The translations under genes and the position numbers were made by a program. A DNA stretch of 64,000 nucleotides from Pempheris klunzingeri (lineage: Eukaryota > Chordata > Actinopteri > Acropomatiformes > Pempheridae): NCBI RefSeq assembly GCF_042242105.1, contig NC_092012.1, forward strand, positions 28,372,978-28,436,977, in the 5' to 3' direction. Below are positions 36,955-61,003 of the stretch, piece after piece. The notes under the pieces are model-generated. The model was given only the letters and a program-made list of their open reading frames with translations. It did not search any database and was not told where the DNA came from. The first letter of the stretch is position 1, and each line of letters opens with the position of its first letter.

Positions 36955-37465
36955 GAAAAAATTAGGTAAAGAGACACACACCTCTGTCCACACGAGTGGA
37001 GCTGTGGTGGAGCAGGTGAACAGGTTCCTGGGAATCAGCATCAGGGAGAACCTGTCACTGACACCACACACATCTCCACCCGTTTTCCACCATCTCCACC
37101 CTGGTTGAAGAAATTTACGAAACAAAAATTTCCCATTTAAAGTTGTCAATTTTTTTAGTAGAGCAACAGAAAAAGTCCAGACTGGAAACATCACAAATTA
37201 GCATGTGATGTAAACAGCCCAGGACGGGAGATGATTAAAACCGCACAGAATATCATTGGTACCCATCTACAGTGCATCAGTGATATCAGTGAGTGGGGGG
37301 TTGCACAAATCCCAAAGTTGACATTGAAAGCACCACACCCATCCCAGAAAAAGCCTGTTCACCCTGCTGCTGCCTGGCAGGACTTACAGCAGTATCTGCT
37401 CTCCTACCAACAGACTACAGAGCAGCTTCTCTCCCCAGGCTGTGACACTCACGTAGCATGAAGGC
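36955..37465 (+). mobile_element. L2/Rex1-type LINE reverse-transcriptase fragment
   Basis: Plus-strand translation in shifting frames gives pieces resembling the C-terminal part of fish L2/Rex1 ORF2. Examples are SGAVVEQVNRFLGISIRENLS (family form 'veqVnsfkfLGv.it..L'), then MIKTAQNIIGTHLQCISDIS and a PVHPAAAWQDLQQYLLSY-like segment. The frame is broken and no start or end is preserved, so it is a dead fragment. Confidence 0.55.
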
Positions 37466-37689
37466 ACTGCAACTTGCATTTCCTTGTGCAACCCTGTCTG
37501 AAAAAATAATAGGCTTGAAATATATAAATAAGCCATGTTTAAGCAAGACCAATATATTTGTGTCATTAGAAAGAAGTTATTTATATTACAAATAAAGCAG
37601 AATCCCTGTGTTTTCTTAAAATGGGAACATACATGTATAATACATGTTATGCTGCTCCTATAAGAGTAAATCATGTATGGAGATTCACA

Positions 37690-38036
37690 TATATTGCAAA
37701 GTCAGTGGACACCTGACCATAATACCTACATGAGCTTATAAGACATTCTAAAACATTGGTTATTAATAGAGTTGGACGGCCCTTTGCAACCCCCACAAGA
37801 TTTCACCTTGTGCCCATTCAGCCAAAATAGTGTCTGGCAAACAGTTTTAGACCATTATCCTTCCTCCGCCACACTTTACAGTAGGCTGGCTATCCTTTGG
37901 TAAGGAGCACTCTGCTGGCATCTGCCAAACCCAGATTTTTCCTGCCAAATAGTAAAGAGTGCTTCATTACTCCAAATAACACGTCTCTTGTGCTCCGGTG
38001 TCCAGTTGCTTTACACCACCCAAGCCTGTGTGTTCT
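37690..38036 (-). mobile_element. Internally deleted Tc1/mariner-like copy
   Basis: The left end (TATTGCAAAGTCAGTGGACA) and the segments TTGTGCCCATTCAGCCAAAA, GGCATCTGCCAAACCCAGAT, TTACTCCAAATAACACGTCT and TTGCTTTACACCACCC match, in order, a common fish Tc1 family. Its transposase is read from the minus strand. The middle is missing compared with the ~1.5 kb full element, and the right end was not found. Confidence 0.6.
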
Positions 38037-38059
38037 GTGAGGCTTGCATGCCAAGCTGG

Positions 38060-38230
38060 TCAGCGTCCTGGACACCATCTCCCTGCTCCTCCACAACACG
38101 CTAGTGAAAAAGACTTATTCCCCCCGAGGCCCCGGCACAGAAGATCCTCCCTGCCAGTGCTCATTAAACTCCTGAACGCATCTCCTCTGTGTAGCAGTGT
38201 GGACATCAGTGGACTGAGAGGCTGCTGAGC
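38060..38230 (+). mobile_element. LINE-like ORF2 C-terminal scrap
   Basis: Segments translating to ASEKDLFPPRPRHRRSSLPV then LIKLLNAS resemble the end of fish non-LTR ORF2 proteins. Weakly supported; it could be the continuation of the fragment at 36955-37465, interrupted by the Tc1 copy. Confidence 0.35.
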
Positions 38231-38829
38231 TCTGACTGACTCTAACTGGACTTCAGATTCACATTTCTGTAAACGTAACACTGTGTGGCCTAATTTGATA
38301 TTTTTTAAATCTTATTCTGTACAGTAACACGTAAACAGGTGTCAGATAATTATAACGCAGTATAAAGAACAACATTTTTATTAAATATGGTGTAATGGAA
38401 GGATAAAGTGGCAGGAAAGTGACTCAAATTTGTACTTGAGTACTGTATTTATGTACTTACTTATTAGAACTATTATGGATTCTTATTTTTAGGAACCTTT
38501 ACTTATTTCAAGTACTTGTGTGTTGTTTTATGTGGTAGGGATGATGTGGCTGTACTCATTGATTCTTTTCTTGATTTCTTCTTCTTTTCCTTCTGTCTGT
38601 GTTTTTTTTTTTTTTACGATAAACTGTGTTTATATCTTAGTATAGGTTTGAAAGCACCAAAATTAGTTTCTGAGCACAGCCCTCTTATACCATTAGAAGT
38701 ATTTTTCCAAAATATTTCCTCTCAGCAAACTGAGCTGAAAGACATCCAGCCGGACTTATGTTAAAAACTGACTCAAACGGTGAATAGGAAAAAGTCACAT
38801 TTCCTATCTTTGCCGGCAGATCTTGAACG

Positions 38830-39020
38830 CGACATCTGATGGTCCCGTCTGCATCTTTGCGGACGGTGACGTCAGCGGCTCCAGGTGAAACTGAACACCT
38901 TTACCTGAGCGTGAGCGCGCGCACAGTCGCCTGAGAGTATGCGGAAGTGGATGATGGTTCCTGTGAGATGATTTTATGAGTGGCTCATGTAAACGGCGGA
39001 GTGATGTTAATGAGGGAACA
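38830..39020 (+). promoter_or_regulatory. Likely ano9 promoter with a CRE
   Basis: A short CpG-rich zone (GACGGTGACGTCAGCGGC, GAGCGTGAGCGCGCGCACAG) contains a perfect TGACGTCA at 38867-38874. It lies upstream of a possible first ano9 exon near 39005-39110. Activity is inferred. Confidence 0.4.
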
Positions 39021-39137
39021 GGTATGTGTCCTCGTTGGATGTAGTTTTCTCTGACAGAAGCTCATATGAACACTGGAGCAGCTCACAACATGTTCTTCAA
39101 GACAGTCGAGGTAAACACACACTCACACTCACACACA

Positions 39138-39140
<3 letters not shown>

Positions 39141-39198
<58 letters not shown>
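39141..39198. repeat. (CA)29 microsatellite
   Basis: A pure CA run of 58 bp, preceded by CA units interrupted by CT, directly after the candidate upstream ano9 exon. Confidence 0.95.
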
Positions 39199-39199
<1 letters not shown>

Positions 39200-39200
<1 letters not shown>

Positions 39201-41587
39201 CAGTGCTAATGACCCTCAGCTAACTATCATATCAGTGTGTTTGAATGAGTAGCTGAACACTGACCAAACTGACACTGATGCTAACTAATGTAGCTCTTAT
39301 CTATTCCAATGGAATTTAGTGCATGTACTCCAGCACAGTATTTTACACCACTAATACTTCAACTCCAATAAATGTTGATGTACTTTGCACTTTGTATTGA
39401 ACAGTTAGATTCAGCCTACTTGTTATCCTGCCCTCCCCATTCTACACACACAACATGGTGATCAGTTCTAAAAGCTGATGATGCCACTGTCCCACCGAAC
39501 ACACAGAAAACACTGCTGTGATGAATGTGGATTTTTTTTCCTGTTTGCTTGGAAAAATCAACAAACAAAAGACAGTAATAGTAGTTTGATGCTGCTGTTG
39601 TTCTGGTTTGTCCATATAATCTGACAGGACACCAGGCTTTGTCAGATTAAGTGGGAATGATTCAATTCTATGTAACTTTTCCATATGGGGCACCGGAGAC
39701 CAGCTGACTGAATCACATTCATACCTGAATGGAGACCTGGGAGCACTGACTCCTCTCAGTAAAAACTGTAGAACTGTGAACACACCGTCTGTCCTCGCAG
39801 TCATCAGATTTTCTAACTCATCTTGCAGGAGCCCTTTATTGTGAGATCCGCTAGTTCTGGGTCAGAAGTGAAACCTGTTTATCAGTGGGGGTAGTCGGGG
39901 TCACACCCATGCATACGGTTCACTGCAGTATACCACCCTCTGGATTCAGTGGATCCAGAAAGTAGGCTTATCTACCAGCTTATCTGCGCTGTGAAAGGTC
40001 CGAGGGCTGTAAAAGGAGTAACCAGTGCTGAAAAGAACAAAGCAGAGGCTGAAAGTGGGAGAAAACAGGCGAAAAGAGACTTGGAAACGCAAGCGTGCGG
40101 GCAGGTCTGGACCTGTGGGCTGCTGAATGTCTGTTAGAGAGGAAGACTGCCAACAGGCCATGCTTACTGAAACTTACTGAAATACATTTCAGTGAAGCAC
40201 AACACAACACGTGAACAAGAACAACAACAGATGGATCATTTAAATTTTACAAGGAGATATGTTATTCCACTTGTTACACACACTGGAACTGATTGTACAG
40301 TTCACTCAATTTATCAGGCGCAGCTAATTAAACGTGAGTCAGTCTGGTCCAACAGTCTTGCAGTAAATCCTCCTTCATGAAGGTTAGAATGTTTGTGTTG
40401 AAACTGGTGTTGACTCAGCTTCAGGCTGATAGCACACTCTGTGCTGCTGTTGTGCTGTTTGGTGTTATACTGACAGGTGTTTCCGTTGTTTGGTCTGCCC
40501 TCATTGATGTACTGTACTCTGACCAGATGAAGCTGCACTGCATGTTGCAAATGTTTTCACTGAACACTGCTGGCAGAAGCAACTACACCTTTTTTGTTTC
40601 AGTAAAATACTGAAATGAAGACAGAACATTTAACATTAGTTTGTTAAAGAAACTGTTACAGTTATATTTCTAAGGTGAAACCTGTCAAACAGTTTCCACT
40701 GTGAGACGACACAATCTCACAATAGTAACTCACATAGGAGACGTCAAAACATTTGTAGTATATCTTTCATAATAATAATACATTTTATTTAAAGGCGCCT
40801 TTCTCGGCACTCAAGGACACCATACAATGAATTAAAAAAAGTAAAGGTAGAATAAAATAAGTAAAGGTAGAATAACCTTGAGCCACCACAGCTGGCCATA
40901 GCAGATCATATAACGCAGTAAAATCCCTGAGTGTTTGCATATGAATAAGAGCTCTTATCCTGTATAAATTGAAGAAGAATGAGATATTTTGTGCTGAAGA
41001 GCAATGGAAGACTTGTCATTTCTTTGTAGAGATCTTGAAAATGAAGTTTCTAGTAAACTCCTGGTCAGTAATTTGCCTCCAGATAAGATATGAGTTTGAC
41101 CAGTAATATCTAAGTGTTGCATATACAAAAATAAAACCCGCATGTTCTGAATTGTGAGGCTGTAAAGACTAGACATGACTTATCATATTTGACTAGAGGT
41201 GAAATGACAATTCTGGGATACTGCTTAGCGTTTAGCTGAAATGCTAAGCTGTTGTAACAGTAGCAGCAGAGACATAAAGTCAGCAAACTGAGGAAATAAT
41301 GCAGCAACAGTTACCTGAAGTTTGCTAACATAAGCTAACGTTAACGCTAACTATAAAGTCACACCAGGGCAGGTGAGAGTGTTCACCTGAGCACACATGC
41401 TTTTTATTTCTAAGAAGAAGAATGTTAAATCATTTAACAACAATTTATTGTTTGATTGGTTATAAGTAGATACAGAAACCTGTAATATGATAATGTTATG
41501 TAATATAATATTATAAATGACTATGCTTGTTGTGTTCTGTATGTGTAGTGTTAATGCTAACCTTGGCTGTGTGTGTGTGTGTTGAAG
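39200..41587. other. ano9 upstream region / probable first intron
   Basis: No exon is recognisable between the candidate upstream exon ending at 39110 and the exon starting at 41588. An L2 tail fragment lies at about 40765-40860. The remainder is A/T-rich and unassigned. Confidence 0.5.
40765..40860 (-). repeat. L2-type LINE 3' end, minus orientation
   Basis: The plus strand reads AATAATAATACATTTTATTT, then AAAGGCGCCTTTCTCGGCACTCAAGGACACC. This is the reverse complement of the family terminus 'GGTGTCC..GAAAGGCGC..AAATAAAATG..TTATTATT'. Confidence 0.55.
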
Positions 41588-41599
41588 GACAGCATTGAG

Positions 41600-55033
<13,434 letters not shown>

Positions 55034-56983
55034 TCTCCCACAGCTGACTTCCACTCATCAGTCCCGACTGGTTGAAGTGCTAAAGGGAGTTTTTATCATT
55101 TCTATTTGCTGGACTGTAGCAAACTGTAATGTTCAGGTTCATGTGTCAGCATTTTATTGGACTTTTATTGACTCCTGCTGACATGTCACCACACCACCAT
55201 CACACTATTACAACACACCAGCTAACAGTGATGTGATGTGTCCGCTAACTGCTCTCTTATCTGCTAACTGTAATATTGTATGGTTGACCTTTTTATATTT
55301 GTTCTTGGAAAGCATATGCATTCGACTGAGCCATGTATTTGTATGTGGGAGAGCCACAAGATGTTCTGATCAATCAAGTGTGTCCCAGTCAGCTGTGATA
55401 AACGTCCACAAGTGTGTTCTGAAAGGGCACTGTGACACTTGAGCCAATACCGCTGTATGGTGACCATGGTAACGTGAACAGTAGATACAGGAGCAGGTTC
55501 GGGTCATTGGTGTTGTCATGAACCTGGTTAATGGACCACAGAGGAATGGTGTGAACATAAACTATATGTAAGAAAATGACAGACTAGTCATCCATGGGTT
55601 CGTGGACTACTTTTGAAGCCTCAACTTTGGCTTTATGGGTGACGCCATGTTGGTTTCATGGCCGTGACGTGAACACCTCTGATCCCTAAAGCGTGCCCTG
55701 CTCAGTGGTCTATTTTACTCTAAATGGAACCATCATTGACCAAATGAACATCATCCTGTTTTGAGGAAGACTTGAAACTAGCGATTGAGACCATAATACT
55801 CATTAAATCAAATATCAAATGAGAAGTAGGCTCATTTTCTCATAGACCTCTATACAACCACACTTCTTTTTGGAGGCCATGGAGTCGCCCCAAGCTGGCT
55901 ATTAGAGAGATCGCAGTTTTAAGGCACCCCCCACATTGGCTTCACTTTTCAAACCCCAGAAACTACATCCACTTTTTTATACCATTTGTGGGTGTGAGAG
56001 GTTAAACTCTACTCTGAGCTACAGGATGTCTCAAACAACACACCCAGGAAGATGTTATGTGTGATTTTCTATGCTTTGTCTTGGTGTGTATGTATGTATG
56101 TATGTATGTATGTACATATGTATGGAGCTGGAGTAAGGAAGTGGTTAGCCTACAAATGTAAAAACCAAAAGTTGCATCCTGAAACTGTTTCTTAAAGACA
56201 CGATATGTAACTTATTGTAGAAGCACTTTTGTTATATTTGTTGAAATTCTCATAACAGCTGATTGACTACAATCAATAAATCAAATAGTTTGACAAAAAG
56301 TGAAATGAAATGATTGGATGGCCAACTTGCCTGCCTACCTTTACACCCCCCCACCCACGCAGTCATTGCACATGACCAGAACCCTCTACAGAACAAGAGA
56401 GAGCCGTGACTTTCGTTTAGTGAGGGAACAGCACAAAGCTGCGTGAGCAGTAACTATTAGCTAAAGGCAACGTTATGTTCATGATGGCTGTTGAATTTGT
56501 CATGATTGTGGCATTTAGCAGTTGTTTACTTGTCAGACTGAAAAAGCTAAGAGAGCTTGTAGAGATAGTAGTGTATGGAATGAAGGATAATAGCTGTTGC
56601 TGGTTCCTCCAATGTCTTACACCCTGCACTCAAGCTGCATTCATGATTTTTTTTTCGTCAACTTGTTTTCAGCAGAAAAAAAGACATGACAGTCTTAATA
56701 TTTTCATCTTAGCAGTAGAATGAATTGATGTATTTCCCAATGTGGAGCAGTTCCTTTAATACGTGGAACATGTGGGTTTTACTGAACAAAGTTCTCCGTG
56801 CTGTTCTTGAAGCAGAGCTTAGTAGAGGCTGTCTTTTTTTATTATTGATGTGTGAAACATGGTGTTCCTCATTCTCAGGTCCTGTTTGTACACGTTCTTT
56901 TGCATTTTAACATGTGCATGACTGTTCAATTATCTAAACCCACTCTGCCATGAGCTCATACTTTCAAGTATTTAATCACCATG
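55034..56983. other. ano9 3' UTR and intergenic region
   Basis: Beyond the ano9 stop there is no coding signal. A (TATG)n run lies at about 56088-56114 and an AATAAA at 56275-56280. The 3' end of ano9 is not clear. Otherwise nothing assignable is seen before the Tc1 element. Confidence 0.5.
56088..56114. repeat. (TATG)n microsatellite
   Basis: About seven tandem TATG units, directly visible. Confidence 0.85.
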
Positions 56984-56985
56984 TA

Positions 56986-58595
56986 CAGTGGGGCAAAAAA
57001 GTATTTAGTCAGCCACCAATTGTGCAAGTTCTCCCACTTAAAAAGATGAGAGAGGCCTGTAATTTTCATCATAGGTATACCTCAACTATGAGAGACAGAA
57101 TGGGGGGAAAGAATCCAGGAAATCACATTGTAGGATTTTTAATGAATTAATTGGTAAATTCCTCGGTAAAATAAGTATTTGGTCACCTACAAACAAGCAA
57201 GATTTCTGGCTCTCACGGACCTGTAACTTCTTCTTTAAGAGGCTCCTCTGTCCTCCACTCGTTACCTGTATTAATGGCACCTGTTTGAACTCGTTATCAG
57301 TATAAAAGACACCTGTCCACAACCTCAAACAGTCACACTCCAAACTCCACTATGGCCAAGACCAAAGAGCTGTCAAAGGACACCAGAAACAAAATTGTAG
57401 ACCTGCACCAGGCTGGGAAGACTGAATCTGCAATAGGTAAGCAGCTTGGTGTGAAGAAATCAACTGTGGGAGCAATTATTAGAAAATGGAAGACATACAA
57501 GACCACTGATAATCTCCCTCGATCTGGGGCTCCACGCAAGATCTCACCCCGTGGGGTCAAAATGATCACAAGAACAGTGAGCAAAAATCCCAGAACCATA
57601 CAGGGGGACCTAGTGAATGACCTGCAGAGAGCTGGGACCAAAGTAACAAAGACTACCATCAGTAACACACTACGCCGCTAGGGACTCAAATCCTGCAGTG
57701 CCAGACGTGTCCCCCTGCTTAAGCCAGTACATGTCCAGGCCCGTCTGAAGTTTGCTAGAGAGCATTTGGATGATCCAGAAGAGGACTGGGAGAATGTCAT
57801 ATGGTCAGATGAAACCAAAATAGAACTTTCTGGTAAAAACTCAACTTGTCGTGTTTGGAGGAGAAAGAATGCTGAGTTGCATCCAAAGAGCACCATACCT
57901 ACTGTGAAGCATGGGGGTGGAAACATCATGCTTTGGGGCTGTTTTTCTGCAAAGGGACCAGGACGACTGATCCATGTAAAGGAAAGAATGAATGGGGCCA
58001 TGTATCGTGAGATTTTGAGTCAAAACCTCCTTCCATCAGCAAGGGCATTGAAGATGAAACGTGGCTGGGTCTTTCAGCATGACAATGATCCCAAACACAC
58101 CGCCCGGGCAACAAAGGAGTGGCTTCGTAAGAAGCATTTCGAGGTCCTGGAGTGGCCTAGACAGTCTCCAGATCTCAACCCCATAGAAAATCTTTGGAGG
58201 GAGTTGAAAGTCTGTGTTGCCCAGCGACCGCCCCAAAACATTACTGCTCTAGAGGAGATCTGCATGGAGGGAGGAATGGGCCAAAATACCAGCAACAGTG
58301 TGTGAAAACCTTGTGAAGACTTACAGAAAACGTTTGACCTCTGTCATTGCCAACAAAGGGCATATAACAAAGTATTGAGATGAACTTTTTTTATTGACCA
58401 AATACTTATTTTCCACCATAATTTGCAAATAATTTCTTTAAAAATCAGACAATGTGATTTTCTGGATTTTTTTTTTCTCATTCTGTCTCTCATAGTTGAG
58501 GTATACCTATGATGAAAATTACAGGCCTCTCTCATCTTTTTAAGTGGGAGAACTTGCACAATTGTTGGCTGACTAAATACTTTCTTGCCCCACTG
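56986..58595 (+). mobile_element. Full-length Tc1/mariner-like transposon
   Basis: The element is 1610 bp and flanked by TA on both sides (56984-56985, 58596-58597), the Tc1 target site. Both ends begin CAGTGGGGCAA and form terminal inverted repeats of about 200 bp. The outer ~125 bp differ at only two positions between the ends. It holds one transposase gene in plus orientation (57352-58378) that is broken. It lies between ano9 and rwdd3. Confidence 0.95.
57352..58378 (+). pseudogene. Tc1-like transposase, broken by a stop and a frameshift
   Basis: It starts [20 protein letters not shown] and has a helix-turn-helix region ([20 protein letters not shown]), the DNA-binding part of Tc1 transposases. 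The DDE catalytic signatures are [17 protein letters not shown] and [11 protein letters not shown], i.e. a DD34E enzyme. An in-frame TAG at 57679-57681 cuts the frame about 110 codons in. The same frame resumes after it and runs to about 58265, where a one-base gain near 58268-58275 shifts the last ~35 codons to the +1 frame. That frame ends at the TGA at 58376-58378. As it stands it cannot encode a full transposase. Confidence 0.92.
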
Positions 58596-58597
58596 TA

Positions 58598-61003
58598 TCT
58601 GTCATCTCTCTCATTCATCCATCATCATGTACTCAGTCACATCACTAAGCAATAAGAACATGCTTTCAATTAAGAAGAAAAAATAGTTCCAATAGAAGCT
58701 GCTTGCCACAACGTGGTCATATTAGTTCTCACAGGGTTCTAACATGCTGCATTGCATGCTGCACTAAATAGTATATCAGTGATGGATAAAATATAGTTGA
58801 ATGATGCTTTTAAAAATGAATCTATGTATTTTTGTCTTGAGTGGGAACCAGTGGGGTCGACTGTCACAGACAGGGCAGCGTAGTCCTTAAGAGATGAAGT
58901 CACACTGTTGGAATCTGCATGCAGGAATTGTTGTTGATTAAGTAAATATTGAGTAAGACCAGAATGATCTTTTAAGGAGCCATAAAAAATGCATAGAATT
59001 CTTTATTTATGAATCCAGTCTTTGATTCTGTAGAGTCTGCAGCAAGGCATTCCATTGTAATTCCTGCTCATTAAATGCAATATGTTGAACATTGGGCTCA
59101 CTCTTGGCTTGGCATGTAGCTGGTTCAACACTGAAGTCCTCAGTCCAGCATGGACCACACAGACTGTAGGCTGATAGCTGGAGAGGTGCGCTTGAGCACA
59201 GCAGACTCATTGCACTGACATCTCTCTAGATTCATGCATGTGTACAGGTTTGTGTGTGTGTGTAAATTAAAGAAAATAACACTAGAGGGGAAAAAAGGAA
59301 TGGACCCGGGTGCAAATTGTCTTCGAGCTGACTAGTATGTGTACAACAGTTGCAGCTTATTCATTTAAGGAAATAAAATGCCCTCAAAATAACAGAGGCC
59401 AGTTTTTTTTTTTGCATTTTCCACAGACAACATTGTCTTCTCCGAATGTTAGCATCCGCCTCACCGTCTGAATCCACTGATTAAAGGAAGGTGGCTGTTT
59501 TGCCTTCCAGATAAAGAAAATAAGTTGACGGGCAAGAGATTTGTTATTTGGCTCAAAAGGCCGTACCCTGGTTGGACTATCCCAAAGGTGGGAGGAAGGG
59601 GATTAGACTTTCAGGGAAAGCCATTCAGAAATTGAGAACCAGAAGCTAGATTGAGATTGAGTGTCCCAGAGAGGTGGCATCTAGAATGAACAGGTGGGTA
59701 CATTATATATTCTATATGTTTTAAATGGTATCAGGTTGTGGTCTTCACAGAAAGATACAGACACAATTAGTGCAGTATTTCCCAATCCTGGTCCTAAAGG
59801 CCTACTGGTCTGCATGTCTTAGATGTTTACCTGCTCAAACACACCTCATTCAATGAATTGGTCGTCATCAGGCTTCTGCAAGATGATGAGCTTTTGTTTT
59901 TTATTTGTCTGATTCTGTGTTTTGGGGATCTTTTGTGAGTCTTATTTACTCACATAAAGTATCTTGACACAGATGTCAAATATGTCAAACAAGCTAGAGA
60001 CATCTTAGAGAAACAATCATCAACCTTTTACTGGAAAGATCAGAGACAGATTTGGTCAAAACAGATCTTGTGGTCCTTTTTGTGCAACCTCAGTGTCTCA
60101 GCTGCCAGTGTGGCCTCAGGCTCGTCAGACATAGAAATCGTCCTTCACAGAAAACACTGGCTTCAAGACATTAAACTCTAATGCATGGCAACACTTATTT
60201 TATCTCATTTTACTAAGGCAGTAATATAAAATTCTATATAAAATAATAGATCACATTAAATGACCAAGAATTCCTGTTTGCACTTTCATTCATTCATTTC
60301 CTTCCATGGAAGGTTATGATCTGAGGGCTCCAAAGTTGATAAATCATTCAATATTTAGACAAAATTCCCTCAAGAAAAAAAATTGCATCTGGGATAAGTT
60401 AAACTTTCACCATTAAAACCAGGTTAGATACGTTTTTTTTTGTAAAATGGTCAAATTAATTTGTTGCCATGTGGTAACTATATGCATGCCCCAGAGTCCA
60501 AGGTTTCTGTGAACTTGCTCTGCAGGCTCTGGGTGTCCTGTGGGCTACGTGGCTCTCGCTTTTTACTAATAGTAAGTAGTAAGTAAGTAGTAGTAATAAT
60601 TCATACAATAGACAGTTTAATCGTCTATTGTATTTCCTTTGATATCATTTATTTTAGCATTAAATTCATATATAATTCTAGTTGAAGCAAAGTTCTCATG
60701 TGGAATTAGATTTCATATTATTCAAATATGCATAGGTGTTACGAAAGTGGTTATGCTGTTCAATTATGTATTATTTATTATGTTTATTATCTATTTATTA
60801 AGTTCAATTAAAAGTGAAAAGTGGGGCGGAACAGATGAAGCGGTGTCAGAAACAACCCGAACGACCAAGAGGCGCGGACATGTGTAACAACATAATCGCC
60901 ACTGAAATCATGGAGGTGTTGATGTAATACTTCTTTGGCTGAACTATGACAGTGAATAACTGAATGTTTCACATGTCACTCTAAAGTGAGTGGAGCATTA
61001 ATA
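58598..61003. other. Intergenic region between the Tc1 element and rwdd3
   Basis: A/T-rich with no supportable exon. A dispersed repeat fragment is at about 59772-59893. A short (AGTA)n-like patch (about 60570-60595) is followed by an 11-bp perfect inverted repeat (60603-60613 with 60623-60633). The right edge (about 60820-61003) should hold the rwdd3 promoter. It has a few CpGs (GGGGCGGAACAG, GAGGCGCGGACATG) but no clear motif. Confidence 0.55.
59772..59893 (+). repeat. Dispersed teleost repeat fragment
   Basis: The text TTTCCCAATCCTGGTCCTAA, then TGCATGTCTTAGATGTTTAC and CAAACACACCTCATTCAATG, matches a common fish interspersed repeat ('CCCAATCCTGGTCCTGG..TGCATGTTTTAGATGTTTCCCTGC..'). The family name is not assigned. 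Confidence 0.5.

Larger units (their letters stand above)
34259..39085. other. tssc4 3' UTR and repeat-rich intergenic region
   Basis: 34259 to about 35230 is probable tssc4 3' UTR, with two AATAAA signals and a perfect hairpin. Beyond that lie a Tc1 end fragment (about 35650-35690), a LINE ORF2 fragment (about 36955-37465), an internally deleted Tc1-like copy (about 37690-38036), a second LINE-like piece (about 38060-38230) and a repeat fragment near 38405-38470. No host exon is supportable here. Confidence 0.6.

Noticed and set aside
57352-58378. Functional Tc1 transposase
   Set aside because: An in-frame TAG at 57679-57681 and a one-base shift near 58268-58275 break it.
59940-60185. Stretch that looked coding-like by eye (GAGACATCTTAGAGAAAC ... 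GGCTTCAAGACATTAAAC)
   Set aside because: Frames are broken by stops and no protein family was recognised; probably decayed repeat.
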